Source of the DNA: Bradyrhizobium genomosp. I (2014)
Lineage (GTDB): Bacteria > Pseudomonadota > Alphaproteobacteria > Rhizobiales > Xanthobacteraceae
Assembly (NCBI RefSeq): GCF_000261685.1
Contig: NZ_AJQE01000381.1
Coordinates: 1 to 42,652, forward strand
Direction of reading: 5' to 3'
Length of the DNA: 42,652 nucleotides
Shown here: piece after piece, positions 24,311 through 33,579 of the stretch
Layout of the letters: each line of letters starts with the position of its first letter
Position numbering within the stretch: position 1 is the stretch's first letter
The notes under the pieces: generated by a model
Seen by the model: the letters and a program-made list of their open reading frames with translations, nothing else
Told to the model about the DNA's origin: nothing
Database searches by the model: none
Translations under genes and position numbers: made by a program

Positions 24311-25204
24311 ATGGATTTGCTTGCCCTTGCCGACTTCAATCTCGTCGCCCGCCACGGAGGGTTCGGAAAGGCCGCCCGCGCCACGGGACGTCCGAAAGCG
24401 ACCTTGTCCCGGCGCGTGTCGGAGCTTGAAAGCAGCCTCGATTTGCGTCTCTTCGAGCGTGGTGGGCGCCTCCTCAAACTGACCCAGGAAGGACGAGCGC
24501 TTTACGAGCGTACGGGCGCACTCCTCACCGAACTCGACGAGACCGCGGCTGCGATCGCGTCGGGCGGGGACAAGCCGAAGGGCAAGTTGCGGATCAGCGC
24601 TCCCCTGCTTTTCTCCCAGACTGCCATGGGCCGGCTCGCCGCCGGTTTCGCGCTTAGGCATCCGCAAGTCCGGCTCGAGGTCACGACGGATGATCGTTAC
24701 GTCGACATGGTCGAGGAAGGCTTCGACCTCGTGATCCGGGTCAATCCCGATCCGGATGAAAGTTTGGTCGGCCGCATCTTCTTGCGCGACCGGCTTGTGG
24801 TCGTGGCCAGCCCCACGCTGAAGCGACCGAAGGGCCATATCGCGGTTCCGGTCGTCGTGCGCGGAACGGACGACGCGGCTGCAACCTGGGACATCAGGCG
24901 ACCGAGCGGCACGTCGCGTATCGCGGTCGATCCGGTGCTTCGCCTGTCATCGCTGATGATGGTTCGCGATGCCATTCGAGCCGGCGTCGGCGCTGCGCGG
25001 CTGCCTCTGTCGCTCGCCAGTCTCGATCTGGCCGAGGGCACGCTGGTCCGCTGGGGCGATGTCGACGGGTTCGACATCAACCTGTGGACGCTCTATCCCT
25101 CGCGGCGATTGCTCAGCGCGCGCGTCTCCGCCTTCCTCGACTATCTGAAGGACGCCTTTCCGAACGGAACGCCCGACGAGTTGGCAGCCTACATCGGGGG
25201 ATGA
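24311..25204 (+). CDS. LysR-family transcriptional regulator
   Basis: A 297-residue regulator of normal LysR length. The N-terminal helix-turn-helix is seen as ARHGGFGKAARATGRPKATLSRRVSELESSLDLRLFER at about residues 14-50. The C-terminal effector domain begins near LRISAPLLFSQTAMGRLAAGF. The ATG at 24311 gives the typical MDLLALADFNLVARHG start; a GTG at 24302 is an alternative. It is divergent from the NmrA-like reductase, which is its probable target. It converges on the dioxygenase gene with 16 bases between stops. The inducer is unknown. Confidence 0.93.
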   Translation: MDLLALADFNLVARHGGFGKAARATGRPKATLSRRVSELESSLDLRLFERGGRLLKLTQEGRALYERTGALLTELDETAAAIASGGDKPKGKLRISAPLLFSQTAMGRLAAGFALRHPQVRLEVTTDDRYVDMVEEGFDLVIRVNPDPDESLVGRIFLRDRLVVVASPTLKRPKGHIAVPVVVRGTDDAAATWDIRRPSGTSRIAVDPVLRLSSLMMVRDAIRAGVGAARLPLSLASLDLAEGTLVRWGDVDGFDINLWTLYPSRRLLSARVSAFLDYLKDAFPNGTPDELAAYIGG

Positions 25205-25220
25205 CCGAAATGCCGAGGCT

Positions 25221-26138
25221 TCACGCCGGCTCCGCCGCCTTCACCCCCAGCGGCTTCGGCGCCATGCCGCCGCCGGGCTTGAGGTGGAATTCGTAAGTCA
25301 TCAGATGCCATCGCCCGTTCGCCTTGGTGCCGTCGGGCATCGCGGCATCGCTCCGCGGCTCGACCTTGGCGATCAGGTCGTCCTTGACCCCGAACACCAC
25401 GTCGGAATCGAGATATTTGTCGCCGCCGATGAAGACGTGGGTGATCAGCGGCTCATGGCCCTTGGCATTGACCAGGAAGTGCACATGCGCGGGGCGCATC
25501 GGGTGGCGATTGGTCTGCACGATCATCTCGCCGACCGGGCCGTCGGTCGGGATCGGGTAGGTGCACGGCAGGATGGTGCGGAAGAAGAAGCGGCCGTCGC
25601 TGTCCGTGATGAAGCGCGCCCGCGCAGAGGCGCCGACCTCGTCATAGTTCGGCTTCTGGGAGTCGTAAAATCCGTCATCATCGGCATGCCAGACATCGAC
25701 GGGAACGTTCGCGAGCGGCTTGCCCTCGAGATCGGTGACGCGGCTCTGCACGAACATCTTCTCGCCGGTGAGATTGTGCGGCGAGATGTCCGTGCCATGC
25801 GCGGTCACCTTGTGCTCGCCGACATAGAACGGACCGAGCACCGTGGTCTCGGTGGCGCCCTCGCGGTCGCGGTGGTTGACGGCGTCGACCAGCATGGAGA
25901 CGCCGAGCACGTCTGACAGCAGGATGAACTCCTGGCGCGTGTCGGTGCATTTCTGCCCCGTTCGGGTCAGGAAATCGATGGCGTATTCCCATTCCTCGAA
26001 GGTCAGGCCGGTCTTGCTCACATAATCGTGCAGCGACTTCACCAATTCCTGGAGCAGGAATTTTGCCCGCGTATCAGGCGTCTGGTCGAAGCTCCGAACG
26101 ACGGCTTCGGTGAGTTCGGTCTCGTTGAACTGGGTCAT
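25221..26138 (-). CDS. Intradiol ring-cleavage dioxygenase (catechol/hydroxyquinol 1,2-dioxygenase type)
   Basis: Cleaves catechol-like rings between the hydroxyl groups using non-haem Fe(III) and oxygen. The 305-residue product has the N-terminal dimerisation domain (LLQELVKSLHDYVSKTGLTFEEW) and the catalytic beta-sandwich. The four iron ligands are visible: Tyr in DDDGFYDSQ, Tyr in LPCTYPIPTDGPVG, and both His in RPAHVHF. The sequence around PIPTDGPVGEMI resembles hydroxyquinol 1,2-dioxygenases, but catechol and chlorocatechol enzymes are close. No maleylacetate reductase or muconate-cycloisomerase gene is adjacent, so the pathway context is missing here. Upstream is a 163-bp gap shared with the divergent hydrolase gene. 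Confidence 0.92.
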   Translation of the reverse strand: MTQFNETELTEAVVRSFDQTPDTRAKFLLQELVKSLHDYVSKTGLTFEEWEYAIDFLTRTGQKCTDTRQEFILLSDVLGVSMLVDAVNHRDREGATETTVLGPFYVGEHKVTAHGTDISPHNLTGEKMFVQSRVTDLEGKPLANVPVDVWHADDDGFYDSQKPNYDEVGASARARFITDSDGRFFFRTILPCTYPIPTDGPVGEMIVQTNRHPMRPAHVHFLVNAKGHEPLITHVFIGGDKYLDSDVVFGVKDDLIAKVEPRSDAAMPDGTKANGRWHLMTYEFHLKPGGGMAPKPLGVKAAEPA

Positions 26139-26301
26139 GGTGGGTTTACCCTGCGTTTTTCTGGTTGGCCCCCTGGGGCTCCTTCGAGGCGTTCCAGGGT
26201 GCAGCCTACACCAGCCGGCGGCCTCGCGTTAAGCGCGTCCGGCTTGGAATGGGGCCGCCGTTTGGCTATCACCGTCCTCGAGAAACTGCCCGGAGGAACT
26301 G

Positions 26302-27576
26302 ATGCTCGCCCCCACCCCCGCCTCGCCCGAATCCGTCGGCATGTCCAAGGCCGCGCTCGACCGCGTCGATGCGCATCTCAGGCGCCGGTACATCGATGCC
26401 GGCCGTTTCCCGGGCACGCAGCTCCTGGTCTATCGCCGAGGCAAGATCGCCCACAACTCGGTGCAGGGCTTCGCCGACGTCGAGCGCAAGGTCCCGGTCA
26501 AGGACGACACCATCTACCGCATCTATTCCATGACCAAGCCGCTCACCAGCGTCGCCTTCATGATGCTGGTCGAGGAAGGTCTCGTCGCGATTGACGAACC
26601 GGTCGCCAAATACATTCCGGAATGGAAGGATCTCGGCGTATTCGTCGCCGGCACCTACCCGGCCTTCCTGACCCGGCCGCCGTCGCGGCCGATGCTGATC
26701 GTCGACCTGCTGCGCCACACCTCCGGCCTCACCTACGGCTTCCAGCAGCGCTCCAATGTCGATGCCGCCTATCGCAGTGAGAAGATCGGCGAGGTCGAGA
26801 AATCAGGCACGCTCCAGACCATGATCGAGGGCCTGGCAAAGATCCCACTGGAATTCTCGCCGGGCGAGTCCTGGAACTATTCCGTCGCGACCGACGTGAT
26901 CGGCTACCTCGTCGGCAAGATCTCGGGGATGCCGTTCGAGCAGTTTCTGAAGCAACGCATCCTCGATCCACTCGGCATGACCGACACCGATTTCCATGTG
27001 CCGGCCTCGAAGGCGCATCGCTTCGCCGCCTGCTACTCGGCGGACCCCGGCGGCGGAATGACCTTCCATGCCGGCCAGCGCCGCGAGGGCATCACGCTGC
27101 AGGACGATCCGACGACGAGCTCGTTCCTGTCACCGCCTTCCTTCATCTCCGGCGGCGGCGGCCTGTGCTCGACCGTCGCCGACTACCTCACCTTCTGCCG
27201 CGCGCTGCTCAACGGTGGTGAGCTCGGCGGCGTCAGGCTGATCGGGCCCAAGACACTGGCGTTGATGACGACGAACCACATCCCAGGCGATCGCGCGTTG
27301 CCGGAGGTGTCGCGGTCGCTGTTTTCGGAAGCGACCTATAACGGCATCGGCTTCGGTCTCGGCTTCGCCGTCACCATGCGCCCGGCCGAGACGCTGATCG
27401 CCGGCAGCCCCGGCGAATACAATTGGGGCGGCGCGGCCACGACCTCGTTCTGGATCGACCCGGCCGAAGAGCTGATCACGATCTTCATGACGCAGGTGTT
27501 GCCGTCGAGCGCCTACCCGATCCGGCGCGAACTGCGCAGCATGGTCTACGCCGCGATCACCGAGAGCAATCTGTAA
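26302..27576 (+). CDS. Serine hydrolase, beta-lactamase/esterase (class C fold)
   Basis: A 424-residue member of the beta-lactamase-related serine hydrolases, usually esterases or peptidases rather than antibiotic-resistance enzymes. The nucleophile motif SMTK (SxxK) lies near residue 76, the tyrosine motif is NYSVATDV, and the third motif reads YNWGGAATTSFWI. No signal peptide is visible, so it appears cytoplasmic, which argues against a role in beta-lactam resistance. The start at 26302 has a strong GGAGGA site. It is divergent from the dioxygenase, so an aromatic ester or lactone substrate is possible but speculative. The gene ends at a hairpin shared with the convergent TRAP operon. Confidence 0.92.
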   Translation: MLAPTPASPESVGMSKAALDRVDAHLRRRYIDAGRFPGTQLLVYRRGKIAHNSVQGFADVERKVPVKDDTIYRIYSMTKPLTSVAFMMLVEEGLVAIDEPVAKYIPEWKDLGVFVAGTYPAFLTRPPSRPMLIVDLLRHTSGLTYGFQQRSNVDAAYRSEKIGEVEKSGTLQTMIEGLAKIPLEFSPGESWNYSVATDVIGYLVGKISGMPFEQFLKQRILDPLGMTDTDFHVPASKAHRFAACYSADPGGGMTFHAGQRREGITLQDDPTTSSFLSPPSFISGGGGLCSTVADYLTFCRALLNGGELGGVRLIGPKTLALMTTNHIPGDRALPEVSRSLFSEATYNGIGFGLGFAVTMRPAETLIAGSPGEYNWGGAATTSFWIDPAEELITIFMTQVLPSSAYPIRRELRSMVYAAITESNL

Positions 27577-27587
27577 CACATCGAAAC

Positions 27588-27614
27588 GATCCCGTGGCCG
27601 CCGGCCGCGGGATC
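27588..27614. terminator. Hairpin between convergent hydrolase and TRAP genes
   Basis: GATCCCG and CGGGATC enclose a second stem GGCC/GGCC, giving a long GC hairpin between the stops at 27576 and 27629. No T-run on either strand; it probably ends both converging transcripts. Confidence 0.55.
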
Positions 27615-27628
27615 GCGCGATCCGATCC

Positions 27629-28948
27629 TCATTTGAGCATCTGCGGCACGATCAGGCGCGGCAGGAACAGCGACACACTTGGCCAAACGATGACTGCCGC
27701 CAGCACGAGCAGCATCGGTATCAGCATGATCACGGTGTCCTTCAGGGCATAGCGCAGCCGCACGCCGGCGATCGAACAGGCGATCATCAGACAGAGGCCA
27801 TAGGGTGGCGTCACCAGTCCGAAGGCCAGCGATACGATGGAAATGATCGCGAACTGGACCGGGTGGAGATCGACGGACTTGGCGAGCGGCTCCAGCACGG
27901 TGCCGACGATGATGATCGCCGGGATCGCGTCGAGGAAGCAGCCCACGACCAGAAAGCAGAAGGAAATGAAGAAGCCGGCCGCCACGGTGCCCATGCCCCA
28001 TGTCGAGACGTTCGCCAGCAGCTCTTGCGGGATCCTGTAATAGGCGAGCAGCCAGCCGAACGCGCTTGCAGTGCCGACACAAAACAGCGCCACGCCGGCA
28101 AGGCGCCCGGTATCGAGCAAGGCCTTGTACAATTCGCGCGGACCGGTCTCGCGGTAGAAGAATGTCGAGAGCGCAACGGAATAGAGCACCGCGACGCAGG
28201 CGGACTCGGTCGCGGTGAACCAGCCGAGCAGAATGCCGCCGACGATGATGAACGGCGTCATCAGCGCCGGTATCGACCGCCAGATGGCGCATCGCATCTC
28301 CACCCAGGTCGCTTTCGGATAGGTGGGGTAGCCCCGGCGCACGGCATAGATGTGCACCGTCGTCATCTGCGCGCCCGCGATCAGCAGGCCCGGCACGATG
28401 CCGGCCAGATACATCGCCGCAATCGAGGTCGAGATCAGCCCACCCCACACGATCATCAGGATCGAGGGCGGAATGACGACAGCGAGCACCGCCGACACCG
28501 CGGTGATGGCGATGGAGAACGACAGGTCGTAGCCCTCCTTGTTCTGCGCATCGATGAAGATCTTGGACTGGCTCGCCGCATCGGCAGTGGAGGAACCGGA
28601 GATGCCGGCGAAGAACACCGACAGCACGACGTTGATCTGCGCCAGCGATCCCGGCCAGTGCCCGACCATCGAGCGCGACAGCGCCACCAGGCGGTCGGTG
28701 ATGCCGCCGATGCTCATCAGGTTCGCCGTCAGCAGGAAGAATGGCACCGCCAGCAGGATGAACGAATTGTACGCATTGAAAGTCTCCTGCGCGAGCATCA
28801 TCAGCGACAGGCGCGGCTCGATCAGCAGGATCGGCACGCAGGCAAGACCAAGCGCGAAAGCGACCGGCACGCGCAGGATAAGCAGGCCGATGAACACCCC
28901 GAACAGCACCATCGCAGCCTGTCCGGCAGAGAGTACAGTCCCGTTCAT
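27629..28948 (-). CDS. dctM: TRAP transporter large permease subunit (DctM type)
   Basis: A 439-residue inner-membrane protein with about twelve helices that carries out sodium-driven transport of an organic acid together with DctQ. Family features are visible: LLILRVPVAFALGLA near the N-terminus, ETFNAYNSFILLAVPFFLLTANLM, ISGSSTADAASQSKIF and VTPPYGLCLMIACSIAGV. Its ATG overlaps the dctQ stop codon (ATGA), so the two are translationally coupled. It is the last gene of a dctP-dctQ-dctM operon. The substrate is set by the binding protein and is not known. Confidence 0.95.
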   Translation of the reverse strand: MNGTVLSAGQAAMVLFGVFIGLLILRVPVAFALGLACVPILLIEPRLSLMMLAQETFNAYNSFILLAVPFFLLTANLMSIGGITDRLVALSRSMVGHWPGSLAQINVVLSVFFAGISGSSTADAASQSKIFIDAQNKEGYDLSFSIAITAVSAVLAVVIPPSILMIVWGGLISTSIAAMYLAGIVPGLLIAGAQMTTVHIYAVRRGYPTYPKATWVEMRCAIWRSIPALMTPFIIVGGILLGWFTATESACVAVLYSVALSTFFYRETGPRELYKALLDTGRLAGVALFCVGTASAFGWLLAYYRIPQELLANVSTWGMGTVAAGFFISFCFLVVGCFLDAIPAIIIVGTVLEPLAKSVDLHPVQFAIISIVSLAFGLVTPPYGLCLMIACSIAGVRLRYALKDTVIMLIPMLLVLAAVIVWPSVSLFLPRLIVPQMLK

Positions 28949-29460
28949 CGCCTCGCCCCAAACAGAACGCGCATTTCATCGATGATCTGCTCACCCGCAA
29001 ACACGATCCACGTCGCGCCGGTCACGGGCCAGGCGACGTGAATCAGCCAGAGCGGCAGATCGGCCAGTTCCGACGTTCTGTTCCAGGCAAAGCGGGTGAA
29101 CTCGATGCCGGCGGATACGAACACCAGCGCCAGCGCCAGCACGCCGAGCCGGGCGAAGATCCGCACCGCGGCCTCCGACCGCCGCGACAGGTCGGGCCAC
29201 ACGTCGACCTCGAAATGCTGCGCCTCCCGGATGCCCACCATGGCGCCGATCATGATCGTCCAGACGAACAGGAACCGCGCCATCTCCTCGGTCCAGATGT
29301 AGGAGGGAATGAACGGCGTGTAGCGGGAGATGATTTGCAGCGTGACCGGAACAACGATGATGCCGACGCAGGCGGCCAGCAGGAATTCCAGCAATTTCGC
29401 ATAGGCCGCGGTGACGCGACGCCACAGCGACGGTGTGGACGGAACGTGCATTTCGGACAT
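28945..29460 (-). CDS. dctQ: TRAP transporter small permease subunit (DctQ type)
   Basis: A 171-residue membrane protein with four helices, the accessory subunit that scaffolds DctM and the binding protein. Typical segments are LLAACVGIIVVPVTLQIISRY, WTEEMARFLFVWTIMIGAMVGIREAQHFEVDVWP, and the last helix WLIHVAWPVTGATWIVFAGEQ. The WTEE motif is characteristic of the family. The ATG at 29460 has GGAG upstream. The gene lies 82 bases after dctP, with an RNA hairpin in between. Confidence 0.94.
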   Translation of the reverse strand: MSEMHVPSTPSLWRRVTAAYAKLLEFLLAACVGIIVVPVTLQIISRYTPFIPSYIWTEEMARFLFVWTIMIGAMVGIREAQHFEVDVWPDLSRRSEAAVRIFARLGVLALALVFVSAGIEFTRFAWNRTSELADLPLWLIHVAWPVTGATWIVFAGEQIIDEMRVLFGARR

Positions 29461-29489
29461 GGGAGCTCCGTACGGCGCTCATCCGCTGC

Positions 29490-29519
29490 GTCCGGGCAAG
29501 AAGCGGGACCTGCCCGGAC
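29490..29519 (-). other. Intercistronic hairpin between dctP and dctQ
   Basis: GTCCGGGCA and TGCCCGGAC make a perfect 9-bp stem with a 12-base loop. Such hairpins after a binding-protein gene commonly stabilise its message or reduce read-through, so that more binding protein than permease is made. No T-run. Confidence 0.55.
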
Positions 29520-29542
29520 TATCGTCGGCGGACAGAGCGACC

Positions 29543-30541
29543 TCAGACGACGTTGATCTTCTCGAAAATGCCTTCCGCGCCAATCTCCTTGGCGTAGGCG
29601 GCCATCACGGGGTCGGCGAGCTTCTTCATGGCGTCCCGCTCCTCGAAAGGAACGCGCTTGAGCTTGCCGGCCTTCTCGAGCGTGTCGAGCTTGACGACCT
29701 CTTCGCTCGACTCGAGCTGACGGCCGTAATCGCCGGCTTCCTTGCCCGCCTTCATGATCGCGTCCTGCAAGTCCTTCGGCAAGGTCTTCAGCGTCTTCAC
29801 CGAGAAGCAGATCGGCCGGATCGACACGGCGTGCTGGGTCAGGCTGAGATGCGGGGCCACTTCGTAGAACTTCATCGCCTCGACGCCGGCCGCCTCGTTT
29901 TCGCCGGCCGATATCACCCCATTCTGGATCGCGTTGTAGATTTCGTTATAGGCGATCACGGTCGGGCTCATGCCGACGGCCGCAAAGGTCTTCGACCAGA
30001 TCGGCGCGCCTTGCACGCGAACCTTGAGCCCCTTGAGATCGGCGAGGTTCTTGAGCGGCTTGTTGGCGAAGATGTTGCGGATGCCGCCGCCGGCATAACC
30101 GATCAGAACGACCTCGGCCTTGGTCGCGACCTCGTCGGCGATCGGCGCCAGGATGTTGGCCTCGACGACTTTGTTCATGTGCTCGATGCCCTTGAAGACG
30201 AAGGGCGCATCGATGAACGGGGCCGCCTTGGCGAAAGTCGACATGTGGGCCGGCGAGACGATGCCGTAATCGACCGCCTTGCCCTGCGACATGTACTCGA
30301 AATACTGCTTCTCGAGGCCGAGCGAGGAGTTCTTGTGCAGGGTGAAGTTGACGGGCTTGCCGTAATACTTCTTCACTAGTTCCTCGAACCGGATCAGCGC
30401 CCGGTTGAAGGCATGGTCGTCATTGAACTGGACCGCGCCGTTCAGCGTGATCGGGGCTTGCGCCCTGAGGATCGACGGCATGCCTAGCGTAGCAGCCGCA
30501 GTGGTTGCACCGATACCGGCGAGAAATGACCTTCGCTTCAT
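29543..30541 (-). CDS. dctP: TRAP transporter substrate-binding protein (DctP type)
   Basis: A 332-residue periplasmic binding protein. The N-terminus MKRRSFLAGIGATTAAATL is a Tat-like signal, with cleavage probably near ILRAQA. The mature part contains typical DctP segments: LKVRVQGAPIWSKTFAAVGMSPTVIAYNEIYNAIQNGVISAGENEA, with the conserved arginine that contacts the ligand carboxylate. It is the first gene of the TRAP operon, as expected for the most abundant component. Ligand unknown: it could be a dicarboxylate, keto acid, sugar acid or aromatic acid. The gap of 283 bases to the divergent kinase gene must hold the promoter. Confidence 0.94.
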   Translation of the reverse strand: MKRRSFLAGIGATTAAATLGMPSILRAQAPITLNGAVQFNDDHAFNRALIRFEELVKKYYGKPVNFTLHKNSSLGLEKQYFEYMSQGKAVDYGIVSPAHMSTFAKAAPFIDAPFVFKGIEHMNKVVEANILAPIADEVATKAEVVLIGYAGGGIRNIFANKPLKNLADLKGLKVRVQGAPIWSKTFAAVGMSPTVIAYNEIYNAIQNGVISAGENEAAGVEAMKFYEVAPHLSLTQHAVSIRPICFSVKTLKTLPKDLQDAIMKAGKEAGDYGRQLESSEEVVKLDTLEKAGKLKRVPFEERDAMKKLADPVMAAYAKEIGAEGIFEKINVV

Positions 30542-30824
30542 CGTCTCCCCTCCCTTTGATGCTCCGCCCCTGTCGCCGGGCCGTGAGCGCAGCCGCTATG
30601 CGGCTTGCGTCCAGGGAGGGTATGAAAAACCATGGCGGCACGGAAGCCAAATTCGCAGGCTTCGTCCGGGCAGTGACGAGCCCTCCGCTGATTCAATTCG
30701 ACGCAGGCTCGGCGGTCACGCCTTCTGTTGCACTGCACCCTTCATCTCTCGCCCCTTCTCACGAGGACCGAAGCACGCGTGGCCCATGACCAATTGTGCA
30801 GTGGCGCAACGCCGTTCCTGCACT

Positions 30825-32381
30825 ATGCTTCGGTCGTCCGGCGCCGTCGCGCCGGAACCGGGACGCCTGCGTTTGTCAAAGCTCACCCTTCCGGTCCGGC
30901 TCGCTCTCCTCGTCGCGGGAACGATGTTGCCGCTGATGGTCTTTGCCGTCGGGCTTGCCTATTCCAACTATCGCCAGGATCGCACCGAGGCGACACGCCG
31001 GGTGCTCGAGACGGTGCGAAGCATGCGCGTGGTGCTCGATTCTGAAGTGCAGCGGGTGACGGGCGGCTTGCAGGTGCTCGCGCTCAGCGATTCCCTGCAA
31101 AGCGGTGATTTCGACGGCTTCCGTCGGCTGGCAGTCGGTTTCATCAGCCAATATGGCGGGGACAGCATTCTTCTGCTGGCCGACAGATCCGGCCACCAGC
31201 TCTTTTCGACCGTCACGACGGACACGGCGAATCTGCCAACGCGCAACAATCTGGAGATCGTCGAGCGGGTGTTTGCAAGCAAGGCGCCGCAATATTCCGA
31301 CCTGTTCGTCGGTTCGACCAAGAAACGGCCGATCGTGACTGTGGAAGTTCCTGTGCTGCGCAATGGCGAGGTCGCCTACGCGCTCTCCTTCAGTCCGCCG
31401 ATCGCGATATTCCAGAAATTGGTCGAGCAGCAGCGGCCGAACGATCAATGGACGGTGTCGCTGCTGGACACCAAGGCTCGCGTGTTCGCGCGTACACCCA
31501 ACCCTGCCGAGACGTTCGGCAAGCAGGCTTCCGGCGCACTCTACGATGCGATGTCCCGCGCGCCGGAGGCCGCGCTTTCGACCGTTTCGCTCGATGGCGT
31601 CGCGCTGTCTTCCGCCTTTGCCAGATCGCAACTGACTGGCTGGACGGTCGTGGCGGGCGTCGCCGAGAGCTCGCTGATCGCGCCACTCTGGCGCGACATC
31701 GCAATCACGAGCCTGATCGGCGGCATCCTGCTGCTGGTTGGCCTCACCTTCGCCGTGCGGATGGCCACCACGATCGCGCGCGGCGAGATGCTGCACAATC
31801 TCCTGATCGAGGAGCTCAATCATCGCGTCAAGAACACGCTGGCGCTGATGCAGGCGATCGCGGTGCAGACCTTCCGCAGCGCCAGCCGTGACGAGCGGAC
31901 CAAGTTCGAGGGCCGGCTCGGCGCGCTGGCCGAAGCACATAACCTCTTGAGCCAGGAGAAATGGGCAGGCTCGGAGCTGAGGGACGTCATCGCCCGCGCG
32001 CTCCGGCCGTTCCTGCTCAGCAATCCCGACCGCATCCGCATGGCCGGCCCGGCCGTGCCGCTGTCGCCGCGGCTCGCCGTGGTGCTGTCGATGATCGTCC
32101 ACGAGATCGCCACCAACGCCGCGAAATACGGCGCGCTGTCCAACGAGACCGGCCGGGTGACGCTGGACTGGGAGATCATCGCCGATGCGCCGAAGCCGCG
32201 GCTGCGGCTGATCTGGACCGAGATCGGCGGACCGCCGGTGACGGCACCGGTACAACGCGGCTTCGGCTCGCGCCTGATCGAGCGCAGCGCGCGCGATCAG
32301 CTCGGCGGCGAGGCAACCGTCGACTTCCTGCCGCGCGGCGTGGTCTGCACGGTTGTCTGCGCGCTGGACGAGGCGCCCTGA
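30825..32381 (+). CDS. Membrane histidine kinase, Cache sensor and HisKA_2/HWE-type domain
   Basis: A sensor kinase of about 518 residues. A helix (VRLALLVAGTMLPLMVFAVGLAY) is followed by a periplasmic double-Cache-like region to about residue 285, then a second helix (DIAITSLIGGILLLVGLTFAV). The phosphoacceptor motif EELNHRVKNTLALMQAIAVQTF is of the HisKA_2/HWE group, and the ATPase domain shows HEIATNAAKYGAL and GFGSRLIER. Such kinases often act in general stress or light signalling. The start is uncertain: ATG at 30825 or 30786, or TTG at 30873; none has a good ribosome site. No response-regulator gene is adjacent, so it is an orphan here. It is divergent from the TRAP operon, whose substrate it might sense. 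Confidence 0.88.
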   Translation: MLRSSGAVAPEPGRLRLSKLTLPVRLALLVAGTMLPLMVFAVGLAYSNYRQDRTEATRRVLETVRSMRVVLDSEVQRVTGGLQVLALSDSLQSGDFDGFRRLAVGFISQYGGDSILLLADRSGHQLFSTVTTDTANLPTRNNLEIVERVFASKAPQYSDLFVGSTKKRPIVTVEVPVLRNGEVAYALSFSPPIAIFQKLVEQQRPNDQWTVSLLDTKARVFARTPNPAETFGKQASGALYDAMSRAPEAALSTVSLDGVALSSAFARSQLTGWTVVAGVAESSLIAPLWRDIAITSLIGGILLLVGLTFAVRMATTIARGEMLHNLLIEELNHRVKNTLALMQAIAVQTFRSASRDERTKFEGRLGALAEAHNLLSQEKWAGSELRDVIARALRPFLLSNPDRIRMAGPAVPLSPRLAVVLSMIVHEIATNAAKYGALSNETGRVTLDWEIIADAPKPRLRLIWTEIGGPPVTAPVQRGFGSRLIERSARDQLGGEATVDFLPRGVVCTVVCALDEAP

Positions 32382-32642
32382 ACGGAAGACGCCGTCACAC
32401 CGGTGCTCCGCTATGCGCCAAGACGCGTCATGAACCATCAAGCGATATCACGAACCCTCACTGCGTGATCGCGTTCCGCGTCGCGAGTTGTCGTTCGCAG
32501 GCCATTTTCGCGCGATCTCCGCTCGACATCCGTCAATCTGAGCGGCGTGCGTTCATGAAAGTGCGCGCCTGCCCGGGCTGACGGGCGAAACGCGGAGCGA
32601 TTGGCGCGGACGCGTGCGTTAGCAGCCGCCTCGGCACCGGGT

Positions 32643-33374
32643 CTATCCGATCGTCTGCAGCGCCGGAAACGTCTCGAGCAGCCAGATGCTCACGTTCGAG
32701 ACCGCGCCGGTGAGAAAGCCGATGCCGGTGATCACCATCAGGACGCCCATGGCGCGCTCGACATTGACGAGGTGGCCCTTCATGCGCGCGAACAGCGCGG
32801 AGAACTGTTCGATCATCAGCGCGGCGATCAGGAAGGGAATGCCGAGGCCCGCGGAATAGACCGCGAGCAGTCCGGCGCCCTTCATCACCGTGGCTTCCGC
32901 CGCGGCGATCGAGAGGATCGCCGCGAGGATCGGGCCGATACAGGGCGTCCAGCCGAAGGCGAAAGCGAGGCCCATGATATAGGCGCCCCAGAGGCCGACC
33001 GGTTTGGGGATCGGCAGCCGCCCCTCGCGCATCAACAGGCCGATGCGTGTCAGGCCGAGGAAGTGCAGGCCCATGATGATGATGACGATGCCGGCGAGGA
33101 TCGACAGTTCCGCCGACCAGGCACGGATCAGCCCGCCGATCAGCGAGGCGCTGGCGCCGAGCGCCACGAACACCGTGGAAAAGCCGAGCACGAACAGAAG
33201 CGCCGACATCATGATCGCGCGCTTGGAGGCAGCGGCCGGCTCGTCGCTCTCGACATGCTCGATCGTGGCGCCCGTGAGGTAAATCAGATAGGGCGGAACC
33301 AGAGGCAGGACGCAAGGCGAGAGGAAGCTGACGAGGCCGGCAATCATCGCCGCCGGGATCGAAACATTTTGCAT
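32643..33374 (-). CDS. ccdA: Cytochrome c biogenesis protein CcdA
   Basis: A 243-residue inner-membrane protein of six helices that carries electrons from cytoplasmic thioredoxin to periplasmic thiol reductants for cytochrome c maturation. The two redox cysteines are in LSPCVLPLVPPYLIYL near residue 21 and in GWTPCIGPIL near residue 144. The length matches CcdA rather than full DsbD, which has extra periplasmic domains. The gene stands alone between the kinase and a small hypothetical gene. The 261 bases at 32382-32642 show no gene. Confidence 0.95.
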   Translation of the reverse strand: MQNVSIPAAMIAGLVSFLSPCVLPLVPPYLIYLTGATIEHVESDEPAAASKRAIMMSALLFVLGFSTVFVALGASASLIGGLIRAWSAELSILAGIVIIIMGLHFLGLTRIGLLMREGRLPIPKPVGLWGAYIMGLAFAFGWTPCIGPILAAILSIAAAEATVMKGAGLLAVYSAGLGIPFLIAALMIEQFSALFARMKGHLVNVERAMGVLMVITGIGFLTGAVSNVSIWLLETFPALQTIG

Positions 33375-33579
33375 GATGCAGTCAGAGCCATCTCAGGTGC
33401 CGGTACGGCGCGCAAGGGGTGCGCCCGGCCCGGAGCCGAACGGCTCTGGTGTAGCCGATGCCAGAGAATGCGCAACAGAGGCGCACGAAACCAAGGCTCC
33501 TCCCGATGCCCTCCGTGATCACAGATGCGGCATCGGGACGCGCACAAACCTCGCCAAAAAGCGAGATCCGGCGGCGCGG

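Noticed and set aside
26302..27576. Antibiotic-resistance beta-lactamase
   Set aside because: The fold is shared, but there is no signal peptide and the third motif is YNWGGA rather than KTG, pointing to the esterase-like branch.
27588..27614. Classical Rho-independent terminator
   Set aside because: The hairpin is strong but has no T-run on either strand, so it is listed only as a probable terminator with reduced confidence.
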